Source: Alloscardovia macacae (GTDB taxonomy: Bacteria; Actinomycetota; Actinomycetes; Actinomycetales; Bifidobacteriaceae). From it: a stretch of 64,000 nt of DNA. Below, piece by piece: positions 17,514 to 27,500 of the stretch; the stretch's first letter is position 1, and the number at the start of each line of letters is the position of its first letter. The DNA is taken from contig NZ_MWWT01000001.1 in assembly GCF_002259705.1 (NCBI RefSeq), positions 62,001-126,000 on the forward strand, written 5' to 3'. The translations under genes were made by a program, and so were the position numbers. Under the pieces are notes generated by a model. The model was given only the letters and a program-made list of their open reading frames with translations, had not been told where the DNA came from and ran no database searches.

Positions 17514-17827
17514 CGCTTCTTCAGCGTGCGCATATTCTTCGGGCGGAATATCTTAAAGCGCTGCACAAACCAAAGGTGCACGGCAGGAATCTTCGCTACG
17601 CCGAAACCTACGAGCATAAAGCCTATGAAAGCATAAGATGCCCAGTCGTTCTTCGTAATGACGAGCGCGAGGAACAGGCCGAGGCTCAGGAAGCTGAGGG
17701 CTGAGCCATAGCTCTCCTGCTTGCGCGTCATCTGCGTACTCTTCAGTGGGAATGCGCCGAAAAGAACACCGAGTGCGAGCCCCACGAAACAGCTGCTGAT
17801 GAGAATGGTAAGAGTAAGTGTAGTCAT
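17510..17827 (-). CDS. Small membrane protein in the ROK operon (105 aa)
   Basis: A 105-aa protein with three predicted helices (LTILISSCFVGLALGVLFGA, YGSALSFLSLGLFLALVI, YAFIGFMLVGFGVAKIPAV) and a basic tail ending RPKNMRTLKKR. An AAGGAGG ribosome site precedes its ATG. It follows the ABC ATPase gene by 23 bases and so probably belongs to the ROK-ATPase transcript. It does not look like an ABC permease, being too small and lacking an EAA-type loop. Confidence 0.65.
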   Translation of the reverse strand: MTTLTLTILISSCFVGLALGVLFGAFPLKSTQMTRKQESYGSALSFLSLGLFLALVITKNDWASYAFIGFMLVGFGVAKIPAVHLWFVQRFKIFRPKNMRTLKKR

Positions 17828-17850
17828 AATAGATTCCTCCTTGAATACTT

Positions 17851-18645
17851 TTAGTTATACCTGTCGATGAGCTTATGTGGCACAGGAACAGTGTCATTAT
17901 TCACGAATTCTTCATTCACATGACGAGCGCCCGCTATTTCAGCGATGACCTGCTCGTATGTGGTTTCATGCGTCTGATGGATGGCCACTATCTTTCCATG
18001 CCGCATAATGGCTATCCTGTCTGCCACGGCGAAGACGTCGGGAAGATTATGACAGACGAGAAGAATGGCCTTTCCCTGGCTGCGCAGCTCCTTAATATAA
18101 GAGAGAACCTGTGCTGTCTGAATGACAGACAGGGATGCGGTCGGTTCATCCATAAGAACTATCTCGGGGTCATTCAGCATGGCGCGCGCTATGGCCACAG
18201 TCTGCATCTCTCCATGAGACAGGCCATCCATAGAGCGAAAAGCACTCAGGGGTGAAGTGAGAGTGGAGAGGATTTTCCTCGCTTTCAGATGCATGGCGGT
18301 ATCATCGCGGGTAGTGATGCCTGAAGCTATCTCCTGACCGAGGAAGATGTTTGCTGCTATGTCGAGGTTCATGCAGAAGCTGACGTCCTGGAAGATGGCA
18401 GTGATACCGAGAGCGTTTGCTACTTTAATGCTCGAGATATGTGTCTCTTCGCCGCGCACGAGGATGCGACCGGTATCTGGCATGTGGACGCCCGCTATGG
18501 TTTTTAAAAGAGTGGACTTTCCGGCGCCGTTATCTCCTACGATGGCTACGACTTCGTGGTCATGCATAGTGAGGCTGACGTCGTGGAGGGTATCCACGTA
18601 GTCAAAGCTTAAGCCTAAGTGCTGTACTTCTAGTAATGCTGTCAT
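17851..18645 (-). CDS. Sugar-type ABC transporter ATP-binding protein (single domain)
   Basis: A 264-aa single ABC domain: Walker [14 protein letters not shown] near residue 38, signature LSHGEMQTVAIARAML, Walker B EIVLMDEPTASL, and H-loop VCHNLPDV. The signature LSHGE (not LSGGQ) and the loops resemble the FrcA/RbsA carbohydrate group, which are normally two ABC domains or are paired with a CUT2 permease. No permease gene is beside it. It may serve the nearby GguB-like permease or a distant one. The upstream ROK gene suggests sugar control. Confidence 0.85.
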   Translation of the reverse strand: MTALLEVQHLGLSFDYVDTLHDVSLTMHDHEVVAIVGDNGAGKSTLLKTIAGVHMPDTGRILVRGEETHISSIKVANALGITAIFQDVSFCMNLDIAANIFLGQEIASGITTRDDTAMHLKARKILSTLTSPLSAFRSMDGLSHGEMQTVAIARAMLNDPEIVLMDEPTASLSVIQTAQVLSYIKELRSQGKAILLVCHNLPDVFAVADRIAIMRHGKIVAIHQTHETTYEQVIAEIAGARHVNEEFVNNDTVPVPHKLIDRYN

Positions 18646-18694
18646 ACTCGAAAGTCACCCTTGTCCTCGGTCTTCTCATGTACTCTAGTATAAC

Positions 18695-19867
18695 TCAGTT
18701 TCCCGTAGGGGCGAGTTCTAATGCACTCAGTGCCGCGCCTAAGGCTACGCTTGTGCTGGAGATAGGGGAGGAGATGATAAGAATTGGCTCTACGGCATCC
18801 GGGAAAAGCAGCCGCGCGATGGACTGCCGCAGCGGCTCCATGAACACGTCTCCCGCCTCACACAGCGCGCCGCCTATGATAATGCAGCCCGGATCCATGG
18901 ATATGCAGGTCTGCGCGATAACGGTCCCCACGCGCACGGCCGCATCCGACACGACGCGCCGGCAGCCCGCATCGCCGTCTGACGCGCGGCGGATTAAGTC
19001 ATCCAGCGTGAGTGAGCCGTGCGTGATGGACAGCACGGACACGAGGCGCTGCTCGTTCACGACGGTATCGAGGCAGCCGCGGTTTCCGCACACGCAGATG
19101 TCGCCGAACGGGTCCACCTGAACGTGGCCTATCTCACCAGCCAAGCCCATAGAACCGCGGTAGAGGGCGCCGTTAATGAACATGGCAGAGCCCACGCCAT
19201 CGCCCGCCTGCACGTATAGGAAGTTCGGGTAGTCCACGCCCGCGCCGCGCTTCGACTCAGCCACAGCAGCGCAGTTCGCGTCGTTATCCACGAAAACGGG
19301 GCAGTGGAAGGACTGCGCGAAATGCGCCACCACGTCCACGTCATCCCAGTCGGGCAGAATGCCACGCACGCCTATCTGCTGATGCTTCCAGTCGATGGGC
19401 GTGGCCATGGCCACCATAATGGCAGAAATCTCCTCGACGCTCGCACCGATGTTCTCGATGGTCTCGTGGATGAGGCGCAGCGCCTGGATAAGAGTGGAGT
19501 CGGGCTTATGGCCGAAAGGCAGAGGGTGGTCGTGGTAGGCGAGAGTGGTCTGCGAAAAGTCGGTCACACAGATGGACAGCTGGCTGCGCCCTATGTACAG
19601 GCCCACGCCTATGCCCACTTTACGCGCGATGGATACGAGGGTGGCACGCCGGCCACTGCGGATGGTGTCTGTGGTGGTGAAGGTGCCCTCTTCGACGAGG
19701 CGGCGCACGAGGATGGAGACGGTGGAGGAGGACAGGCCAGTATTTTCTGCTAACTCGACCTGCGTCATAGCACCGTATTTAGTGATGGCATCGAAAAGAA
19801 GTGCCATATTTGCCTCGCGTAAGGATACTTGGGATCCTGTGATGTGACTCGCCATGAGTTTAAGCAT
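18695..19867 (-). CDS. ROK family transcriptional regulator
   Basis: A NagC/XylR-type ROK repressor. An N-terminal winged helix (EANMALLFDAITKYGAMTQVE, then LSSSTVSILVRRLVEEG) precedes a sugar-kinase-like domain with VFVDNDANCAAV and the zinc-binding CVCGNRGCLDT motif. No ribosome site is obvious; ATG codons at 19867 and 19855 both fit, while the open frame upstream to 20023 would run through the operator region and is not credible. It is divergent from the sugar-binding protein gene at 20098 and probably controls both transcripts. Confidence 0.9.
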   Translation of the reverse strand: MLKLMASHITGSQVSLREANMALLFDAITKYGAMTQVELAENTGLSSSTVSILVRRLVEEGTFTTTDTIRSGRRATLVSIARKVGIGVGLYIGRSQLSICVTDFSQTTLAYHDHPLPFGHKPDSTLIQALRLIHETIENIGASVEEISAIMVAMATPIDWKHQQIGVRGILPDWDDVDVVAHFAQSFHCPVFVDNDANCAAVAESKRGAGVDYPNFLYVQAGDGVGSAMFINGALYRGSMGLAGEIGHVQVDPFGDICVCGNRGCLDTVVNEQRLVSVLSITHGSLTLDDLIRRASDGDAGCRRVVSDAAVRVGTVIAQTCISMDPGCIIIGGALCEAGDVFMEPLRQSIARLLFPDAVEPILIISSPISSTSVALGAALSALELAPTGN

Positions 19868-19958
19868 AAACGTTAAGTGGTAGAAAATAAAGTTCCGAGT
19901 GGCGGTTTTATGCGTGTTTTCGCGGTTTTTGGGGCTTTTGCTGGGTGAAGCACGGGTC

Positions 19959-20023
19959 TTGAGTTCGAGAAATAAAGACAAAACTCGAAAATTAGGCGTG
20001 TTGAGTTGAAATCTAAAACTCAA
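19959..20023. promoter_or_regulatory. Candidate ROK operators
   Basis: Two inverted repeats lie between the divergent genes: TTGAGTT(20001-20007)-N9-AACTCAA(20017-20023), and TTCGAG(19964-19969)-N14-CTCGAA(19984-19989). Both share GAGTT/AACTC half-sites, similar in style to NagC-type operators. They lie between the ROK start and the transporter start, so control of both is plausible. Confidence 0.55.
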
Positions 20024-20097
20024 TGCTTTATACTCGATATCACGTGAGCGGAATCACAGTAGACGTCCGTTCGCCACTTCCTACGAAGGAGAAGGAT

Positions 20098-21258
20098 ATG
20101 AAGAATGTAAAGAAGCTGGTAGCTCTGGTAGCTGCGGCAGCGATGATGGTAGGTCTGGGTGCCTGCAGCACGAGCCGTGGCGGCGGTGCTTCGGGCGAAG
20201 GTAGCAAGATAGAAAAGGGTGCTACCATCGGTATCTCTATGCCTACGAAGTCTGAAGAGCGCTGGAATAAGGATGGTAATAACCTGAAGGCAAAGCTGGA
20301 AAAGGCTGGATATAAGGTTATTCTCTCCTTCGCAGATGATAAGCCAGCACAGCAGAACGCAGACATCGAAAACATGGTGAATAACAGCGCAAAGGTGGTC
20401 GTGGTGGCATCGAAGGATGGTACCGCTGTAGGACCAGCTGTAGAAAAGGCTAAGGAAGCCGGCGCTAAGGTCATCGCATACGACCGCCTCATCATGAACA
20501 CGAAGGCTGTGGACTACTACGCGACCTTCCAGCTCGAGCAGGTGGGCGTTCTCGAAGCGAACTACATCATCGATAAGCTCGGCCTGAAGAATGGTGCTAA
20601 GGGACCATTTAACATCGAGCTGTTCGCTGGTTCTGCAGATGATAATAACGCGAAGTACTTCTTCAAGGGTGCATGGGATCTGCTCCAGCCGTACTTTAAG
20701 AGTGGCGTGCTGGTGAACCCATCGAACCACGGTGGCGGTCTGAATGCAGACAGCACGGTGGATGCATCCTGGCAGAAGATAGCAGTAGAGTCCTGGAAGA
20801 CTGCAAACGCGCAGAAGGATATGGAATCCATCCTCGACTCCACCTACGCACAGGGTCAGAAGCTCGACGCAGTACTCTCTCCATACGATGGCATCTCTCA
20901 GGGCATCATTAACGCTATCCAGCAGAAGCGCCCAGACATGAAGCCAAACACAGACACCTGGCCAGTAATCACCGGTCAGGATGCTATGGAGATCGCTGTG
21001 GCGAACATCGCTAAGGGCCTGCAGGGTGAAACCGTCTTTAAGGATGTGAACAAGCTGGCTGAGGCTGTCTACCAGATGGTAGTGGAGATCGCCGAAGGTA
21101 AGGAAGTCTCTGGTCTGAACGGTTCCTTTAATAACGGTCAGATAGATGTGAAGTCGAAGCTGCTCGACCCAGTATCTATCACGAAGGATAACCTCTCTGA
21201 TCTGGTGAAGGCGAACTACGTCTCCCAGGAGAAGTTCGACAAGCTGACGAAGGAATAG
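20098..21258 (+). CDS. Sugar ABC transporter substrate-binding lipoprotein (ChvE/MmsE-like)
   Basis: A 386-aa periplasmic-binding-type lipoprotein that captures a monosaccharide at the cell surface. The signal peptide ends in the lipobox GLGACS at about residue 22. The mature part resembles ChvE-like multiple-sugar binding proteins (ISMPTKSEERWNKDGNNLK, VVASKDGTAVGPAVEKAKEA, KVIAYDRLIMNT). The ATG at 20098 follows GAAGGAGAAGG; an in-frame upstream extension overlaps the operators and is rejected. It is the first gene of a three-gene transporter operon. Confidence 0.92.
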   Translation: MKNVKKLVALVAAAAMMVGLGACSTSRGGGASGEGSKIEKGATIGISMPTKSEERWNKDGNNLKAKLEKAGYKVILSFADDKPAQQNADIENMVNNSAKVVVVASKDGTAVGPAVEKAKEAGAKVIAYDRLIMNTKAVDYYATFQLEQVGVLEANYIIDKLGLKNGAKGPFNIELFAGSADDNNAKYFFKGAWDLLQPYFKSGVLVNPSNHGGGLNADSTVDASWQKIAVESWKTANAQKDMESILDSTYAQGQKLDAVLSPYDGISQGIINAIQQKRPDMKPNTDTWPVITGQDAMEIAVANIAKGLQGETVFKDVNKLAEAVYQMVVEIAEGKEVSGLNGSFNNGQIDVKSKLLDPVSITKDNLSDLVKANYVSQEKFDKLTKE

Positions 21259-21283
21259 TCAGTAGATAGCTCAGTATGAGTGC

Positions 21284-21374
21284 GGGGTGTGCGCCTGAAG
21301 CGAGGCGCCCAGGTGGCCCAGGCAGCCCAGGTGGCCTAGGCGCACACAAAGCGAGGCGCACAGGCGCACACCCC
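21284..21374 (+). promoter_or_regulatory. Large intra-operon stem-loop
   Basis: Perfect 14-bp arms GGGGTGTGCGCCTG (21284-21297) and CAGGCGCACACCCC (21361-21374) enclose GC-rich direct repeats (GCGAGGCGC, CCCAGGTGGCC). The structure stands between the binding-protein and ATPase genes. Such stem-loops often protect the upstream mRNA or attenuate read-through, giving more binding protein than transporter. Confidence 0.75.
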
Positions 21375-21399
21375 ATCTTTAAAACCCTAAGGAGTGATT

Positions 21400-22947
21400 A
21401 TGGCTGAGGCACAGACTATTCTGCGCATGCGCGATATCACCAAGACGTTCGGTCCTGTGAAGGCACTGACAGACGTAAACTTGAGCGTAGATCGCGGTGA
21501 GATTCACGCTATCTGCGGTGAAAATGGTGCAGGTAAGTCCACGCTGATGAACGTTCTGTCTGGCGTGTACCCATACGGAACCTACAGCGGTGATATCGAA
21601 TTCGAAGGAAAGATCTGCAAGTATAAGAACATTAAAGACTCGGAAGAAGACGGCATCGTCATCATCCACCAGGAGCTGGCGCTGATCCCATTCCTGTCCA
21701 TCGCAGAAAACATCTTCCTCGGGAACGAGACGCAGAAGAATGGTGTGATTAACTGGGAAGAGACGCGTGCGAAGGCTCAGGAGCTGCTCGACCGCGTGGG
21801 ACTTCCGGAAGACCCAGACACGAAGATTATGGACATCGGTGTGGGTAAGCAGCAGCTCGTCGAGATAGCGAAGGCGCTGACGAAGGATGTGAAGCTGCTC
21901 ATCCTCGACGAACCGACCGCTGCACTGAATGATGAAGACTCTGCACACCTGCTCGGCCTCATCCGTGACCTCAGGGATAACCATGGCGTGACCAGCATCA
22001 TCATCTCGCATAAGCTGAATGAGATCGCGGCCATCGCAGATAACATCACCATCATCCGAGATGGTTCCACAGTGGGTGTCATGTACATCGACGAGGAGCA
22101 GCCTCTGGATACGGATGAACTCATCCGTAAGATGGTGGGTCGTCCGCTGACGAACCTGTACCCAGTCCACGAGTCGAAGGTGGGCGAGGAGATTCTGCGT
22201 GTGGAGAACTGGACTGTCCATTCGCCACTGGATCCTGAGCGCGTCATCGTCGATCATGCGAACTTCCATGTGCGTGCCGGCGAAATCGTGGGCTTCGCAG
22301 GCCTGATGGGTGCGGGCCGCACCGAGATGGCCATGAGCCTGTTCGGTCATTCGTACGGTGTGGGCATCTCTGGAGACATGTACGTCCACGGAAAGAAGCA
22401 GAACATTAAGAGCGTGCAGCAGGCCATTAACGCAGGCCTGGCATACGCCACGGAAGACCGTAAGTCCTACGGTCTGAACCTCCTGCAGAACATCCGCGAG
22501 AACTCGTCTCTGGCATCGCTTATGAAGCTCAGCTCGCGCGGCATCATGGATGCGAACGCCGAGCGTAAGGCTGTGGAAGAATACCGCCATGGCTTTAACA
22601 TCAAGTGCCAGAACATCGACGTGAACGTGGGAACGCTTTCTGGTGGTAACCAGCAGAAGGTCGTGCTCGCGAAGTGGGTTATCTCGGATCCAGACATCCT
22701 CATCCTCGACGAGCCGACCCGAGGCATCGACGTAGGTGCGAAGTATGAGATCTACGAGATTATCGATCGCATGGCAGATGCGGGGAAGGCAGTAGTGGTC
22801 ATCTCGTCCGAACTGCCAGAACTCATCGGTATCTGCGACCGCATCTACACGGTAAACCAGGGCGTTATAACCGCAGACGTATCCAAAGAAGGATTTACTC
22901 AGGAATATCTCATGCGCTGCATGACTAAGGAAAAGGAGGAGATTTAA
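21400..22947 (+). CDS. Multiple-monosaccharide ABC transporter ATPase (GguA/MmsA-like)
   Basis: A 515-aa fused double ABC protein of the CUT2 family. The first domain has Walker [17 protein letters not shown] near residue 38 and Walker [12 protein letters not shown]; the second has [16 protein letters not shown] (degenerate Walker A), signature LSGGNQQKV and [13 protein letters not shown]. It powers import with the adjacent permease and binding protein. AAGGAG lies 5 bases before the ATG; the GTG six bases earlier is part of the same ribosome site and is rejected. Confidence 0.93.
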   Translation: MAEAQTILRMRDITKTFGPVKALTDVNLSVDRGEIHAICGENGAGKSTLMNVLSGVYPYGTYSGDIEFEGKICKYKNIKDSEEDGIVIIHQELALIPFLSIAENIFLGNETQKNGVINWEETRAKAQELLDRVGLPEDPDTKIMDIGVGKQQLVEIAKALTKDVKLLILDEPTAALNDEDSAHLLGLIRDLRDNHGVTSIIISHKLNEIAAIADNITIIRDGSTVGVMYIDEEQPLDTDELIRKMVGRPLTNLYPVHESKVGEEILRVENWTVHSPLDPERVIVDHANFHVRAGEIVGFAGLMGAGRTEMAMSLFGHSYGVGISGDMYVHGKKQNIKSVQQAINAGLAYATEDRKSYGLNLLQNIRENSSLASLMKLSSRGIMDANAERKAVEEYRHGFNIKCQNIDVNVGTLSGGNQQKVVLAKWVISDPDILILDEPTRGIDVGAKYEIYEIIDRMADAGKAVVVISSELPELIGICDRIYTVNQGVITADVSKEGFTQEYLMRCMTKEKEEI

Positions 22948-24210
22948 ATGGCTACTTCCGCATCTCCAGCATCCACAGCTGCCGTCCAGCCGAAAGCTGC
23001 ACCGGGTGCTAAGAACCCAAAGGGCAGTGATAACACACTTCTGTCCACCGTCATGGGGAACCTGCGCCAGTACGGTATCGTGGGCGCACTCATCATCATC
23101 GTGGTGGCATTCCAGATTCTCACCGGTGGCGTGCTCCTGAAGCCGAACAGCTTCGTCTCGCTCATCCAGCAGAACGCGTATGTGATTATCCTGGCCATCG
23201 GTATGGTTATGGTCATCATCGCCACGCACATCGACCTGTCGGTCGGTTCCCTCGTGGCCTTCATCGGCGGTGTGTGCGCACTGCTCATGGAACACTATAA
23301 CGTGAACTGGATAGTGGCCATCGTGGTCTCTATCATCCTGGGTCTGCTCATCGGTATATGGAACGGCTTCTGGGTGGCATACGTGCGCATCCCAGGCTTC
23401 ATCACCACACTGGCAGGCATGCTCATCTTCCGTGGTCTGGCCACGGTTATCGTAGGTGAGTCTGTGCCTATCACCTCGCGCGACTTCCGCGGTATCGCGA
23501 GCAACTACATTCCAAACTTCCTTGGCTTCGGCCCTGGCGGTATGTCTATCCTCACCATCGTGGTGGGTGCTCTGGTCTTCGCTCTCTTCGTCTTCCTGCA
23601 GTTCCGTAACCGCGCGAAGGTGGCTGCATCTGGCCTTCAGCCAGAGCCGATGAGCCTGACCTGGATTAAGATAGTGGTCGCAGGTGTGGTCATCGCCTTC
23701 GTCACCTATCTCCTCTCTCTTTCGGGTAATGATGAAAACGGTGGTATCCCTATCATGCTCGTCATCGTGGGCGTGCTCGTGGTCATCTATAACTTCATCC
23801 TCACCCGTACAGTATTTGGTCGTCACGTCTACGCCGTCGGTGGCAACCGTAAGGCTGCTCGCCTCTCCGGTATCGATGACCGCAAGGTAGACTTCTTCCT
23901 CTACGTCCATATGGGCTTCCTGTCCGCAGTAGCAGCAGTGTGCATGCTCTCGCGCCTCGCATCTGCGACCGCTCAGGCAGGTATGGAATTCGAGATGGAT
24001 GCTATCGCTGCGTGCTTCATCGGTGGAACGGCTGTGACCGGTGGTATCGGTACTATTCCGGGCGCTGTGGTCGGTGCATTCGTTATGGGTGTCATTAACC
24101 AGGGTCTGTCCATCATGGGTGTGGATACCGCCATCGTGAAGACCATCAAGGGCCTCGTGCTCCTCGGCGCTGTGGCTGTGGATCTCATGTCCAAGCGCAA
24201 GAAGGGCTAG
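22948..24210 (+). CDS. Multiple-monosaccharide ABC transporter permease (GguB/MmsB-like)
   Basis: A 420-aa membrane permease with about ten helices; the CUT2 signature is seen in AIGMVMVIIATHIDLSVGS and in the C-terminal AACFIGGTAVTGGIGTIPGA segment. The start ATG abuts the stop of the ATPase gene, with the ribosome site GGAGG inside the latter. With genes at 20098 and 21400 it completes a ChvE-GguA-GguB-type importer for monosaccharides such as glucose, galactose, xylose or arabinose; the true substrate is not decided by sequence. Confidence 0.93.
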   Translation: MATSASPASTAAVQPKAAPGAKNPKGSDNTLLSTVMGNLRQYGIVGALIIIVVAFQILTGGVLLKPNSFVSLIQQNAYVIILAIGMVMVIIATHIDLSVGSLVAFIGGVCALLMEHYNVNWIVAIVVSIILGLLIGIWNGFWVAYVRIPGFITTLAGMLIFRGLATVIVGESVPITSRDFRGIASNYIPNFLGFGPGGMSILTIVVGALVFALFVFLQFRNRAKVAASGLQPEPMSLTWIKIVVAGVVIAFVTYLLSLSGNDENGGIPIMLVIVGVLVVIYNFILTRTVFGRHVYAVGGNRKAARLSGIDDRKVDFFLYVHMGFLSAVAAVCMLSRLASATAQAGMEFEMDAIAACFIGGTAVTGGIGTIPGAVVGAFVMGVINQGLSIMGVDTAIVKTIKGLVLLGAVAVDLMSKRKKG

Positions 24211-24311
24211 TAGCCTGTACCTGGCTGGTGGGTAAGGCGGCGAACGTTCTGTTCCTTTGTGGGACGCTCGTCGCCCGTGCTAGGCCCGCCAGCTGGGCTC
24301 TCCATTAACGG

Positions 24312-24372
24312 CTCGGCGCCTCGTGCGCGCTGTATCGTCTGGTACAGCGTGTGCGGGGCGCTGAGTTTTTTT
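24312..24372 (+). terminator. Strong terminator of the sugar transporter operon
   Basis: A 23-bp stem with five G-U pairs (24312-24334 with 24343-24365) ends in seven Ts. A second hairpin, GCTGGTGGG (24224-24232) with CCCGCCAGC (24285-24293) and an inner GGCGGCGA/TCGTCGCC stem, precedes it. The 343-base gap between genes is therefore mostly structured RNA, followed by the 12-mer GTCAATTTTTCC at 24376 and the next ribosome site. Confidence 0.88.
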
Positions 24373-24553
24373 ATGGTCAATTTTTCCTCTAGCACATGCA
24401 CTTTAAGAAAGAAAAACGTCCACTCAGGAAGTATCTCTTCTTCTCTCGAGTCTCCTCCCGTAGAATGACAGCGTATGCATTTTGCGAGACAAGAGTCGTC
24501 GCTCGGAATGCGCCTCTCGACCTGAGGAGACTAGAGATAAGAAAGGAGTGGAG

Positions 24554-27500
24554 ATGCTCGGCATTAATATGGATGACGTTATAGCACTGATCGAGTCTAT
24601 GCGGACTCAGCTTATCGTCATCGGTGTAGCTCTCTGCGTGGCTATCGTTCTGACGGTAGCAGTAAATAAGTTCTGGCTGAAGTCCCAGGGATGGCGAAAG
24701 CTCATCCATTCGTGGTCTTGGATAGCCGCGACCGTGGCCATTATGGTGGCTGTATCTATGATTTTGTTCGGACCGCTGAACACGACTTTGAACCTGATGT
24801 CGGGTTCGGGTACGCTGTCTGCCGCATCGAAGGCGCGTGCGGAGAAGCTGGCTACGGAGATTCAGAATGAGGGTGTGACCCTTCTGGAGAATAATGATTC
24901 CAGCCTTCCTCTGGCAGATGGTTCTGCTGTGAATGTGTTCGGCTGGGCTTCCTCGAATCCTATCTACGGTGGTACCGGTTCTGGTTCCATGAATACGAAG
25001 TATCCTACGACGTCTCTGATTCAGGGCTTGCAGGATGCTGGTTTGAAGACGAATGAACAGCTGACGAAGAAGTATACCGACTATCGTGCAGACCGCCCTA
25101 TCGTGGGTATGGTGAGCCAGGACTGGTCGCTTCCTGAGCCTACTGCTGCGTCTTATACGGATGCTGAGATGAGCCAGGCGAAGAACTTCTCGAAGAAGGC
25201 TATCGTGGTCATCGGTCGTTCTGGTGGTGAAGGTGCAGACCTTCCTACGGATATGAGTAAGGTATCCACCCACCCAGCAGGCTATGTCTCTAAGGTACAG
25301 GCCTTCGGCGGTGAAGAGACTCACGATTACGTGAATAACGGTGATTATAACGACTTCGAGGCTGGCCAGGGCTATCTGACCCTTTCGAAGACTGAGCAGG
25401 ATCTCGTGAAGCTCGTGACCTCGAACTTTGATGATGTGACGGTGATTTATAACGGTGCGAATGCGATGAATCTGAACTGGGTGAATGATTACTCGCAGAT
25501 CAAGTCTGTGCTCTGGTGCCCACCAGCAGGTCAGACCGGTTTCGCATCCCTCGGCTCCATTCTGGCCGGTAAGGTGAACCCTTCGGGTAAGACCTCGGAC
25601 ACCTTCATCCGTGACTTCACTAAGGCTGCTTGGTATAATAACATCGGTCACTGGAACTATGAGAACATGACCGATTTTAACACCGATGGTGGTTTCTTCG
25701 GTAAGTTTACTCCGTCTTTCGTGAATTACGTCGAGGGTATTTATGTGGGTTATAAGTTCTTCGAGACTGCTGCTGCAGAAGGTGCTCTGAACTATGATGA
25801 GGCTGTGCAGTATCCATTCGGTTATGGCCTGTCCTACACGACCTTCTCTCAGACCATGAGTGATCCTACCGTTTCGGATGGTAAGGTGTCCTTCGACGTG
25901 ACCGTAACGAATACGGGTTCTGCTGAGGGTAAGACTGCTGTGGAAGTGTTCTATAACCCTCCATACACGAATGGTGGCATCGAAAAGTCTACCGCGAACC
26001 TGGTGGCTTTCGAGAAGACGAAGAGCCTCAAGCCTGGCGAGTCTGAGACGGTGAAGATTTCGTTTAACGAGTCTGATATGGCGTCGTATGATACGCGTGG
26101 TAACGGTGGCTATGTGCTCGAGGCTGGTGACTACCAGATCTCTATTAACTCGGATTCGCATAACCGTATCGAGTCGAAGACTCTGAATGTGGCTTCTGAA
26201 GTGCGTTACGATGGGTCGAATACGCATAATGGGGATAAGACTGCTGCTGTAAACCACTTCGCAGACGCTGACGGTAACGGCTCGGTCACCTACCTGTCTC
26301 GCGCTAACGGCTTCGCAAACCTCGCTCAGGCTACCGCAGCACCGACAAATACCGAACTCTCCAGCGAATACAAGCAGTCCTTCGTGAACTCCTCGAATGT
26401 GGAGAAGTATCTGTCTGATGCACGCTCTGCTGAGGGCGACGTGAAGATGCCGACGACGGGCGCGAAGAATAATATCCAGCTCTACCAGCTGTATGGTAAG
26501 GATTATAACGATTCCATGTGGGATAAGCTGCTCGACCAGCTCACCTACGAACAGATGGCTCAGCTCATCGGCTACGCCGGTTATAATAACGGCGCCATTC
26601 CTTCCATCGGTAAGGTGCGTCAGAGCGACGTGGACGGTCCAGCTGCTCTGAATAATAACTTCACGCAGCAGGGTTCCATCGGTCTGCCTTCGAGCACCAC
26701 CGTGGCTTCTACCTGGAATAAGAACCTGGCGAAGGAATTCGGTAAGGCTATCGCTCAGATGGGTAAGGATCTGCAGGTGACCGGTTGGTATGCGCCAGCT
26801 ATGAACATTCACCGTAGCCCATATGCAGGCCGTAACTTCGAGTACTTCTCCGAAGATCCAGTTCTGTCTGGTGTCATGGCTTCTTCCGAGATTAAGGAAG
26901 TCCAGGATGCTGGTATGTACGCCTTCATGAAGCACTTCGCTCTGAATGACCAGGAAGACTACCGTCTCGGTATGCTTCACACCTGGACGAATGAGCAGGC
27001 TCTGCGCGAGATCTACCTCAAGCCATTTGAGATGAGCGTGAAGGATGGCGGCGCTACCGCTGTCATGTCTGCCTTCAACTACGTCGGTAACACCTGGGCT
27101 GGTGCAAATAACGCTCTGCTGAACGACGTTCTGCGCAAGGAATGGGGCTTTAACGGCTTCGTTCTGACCGACTACTTCGGCGGCTACGGCTACATGGATG
27201 CTACGGAGTCCATCTATAACGGTGGTAACGCGATGCTCGCTACCGTGAAGACCACGAACGAGATTACGGATAAGTCCGCGAACACGGTGGCGCACATGCG
27301 TGAAGCAGCTCATGGCATTCTCTACGCGGCAGTGAACACCTACGTGTACGCGAACGGTGCTCCGAAGGTAGAGATAGCCCTGTGGCAGTGGATCTACTAC
27401 GCAGCAGTGGCTGTGATCACCCTCCTGCTCCTGTGGGCAGCATGGGTCTCCATCCGCCGCTTCCTCAAGCGCCACGCAGCAGAAAAAGCTGCAGCAGAAG

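Noticed and set aside
19868-20023. N-terminal extension of the ROK regulator
   Set aside because: It crosses the inverted-repeat operators and adds a non-family leader without a ribosome site.
21379-23910. An 843-codon minus-strand open frame
   Set aside because: It lies opposite the sugar ABC ATPase and permease genes, which have clear motifs; no recognisable domain of its own.
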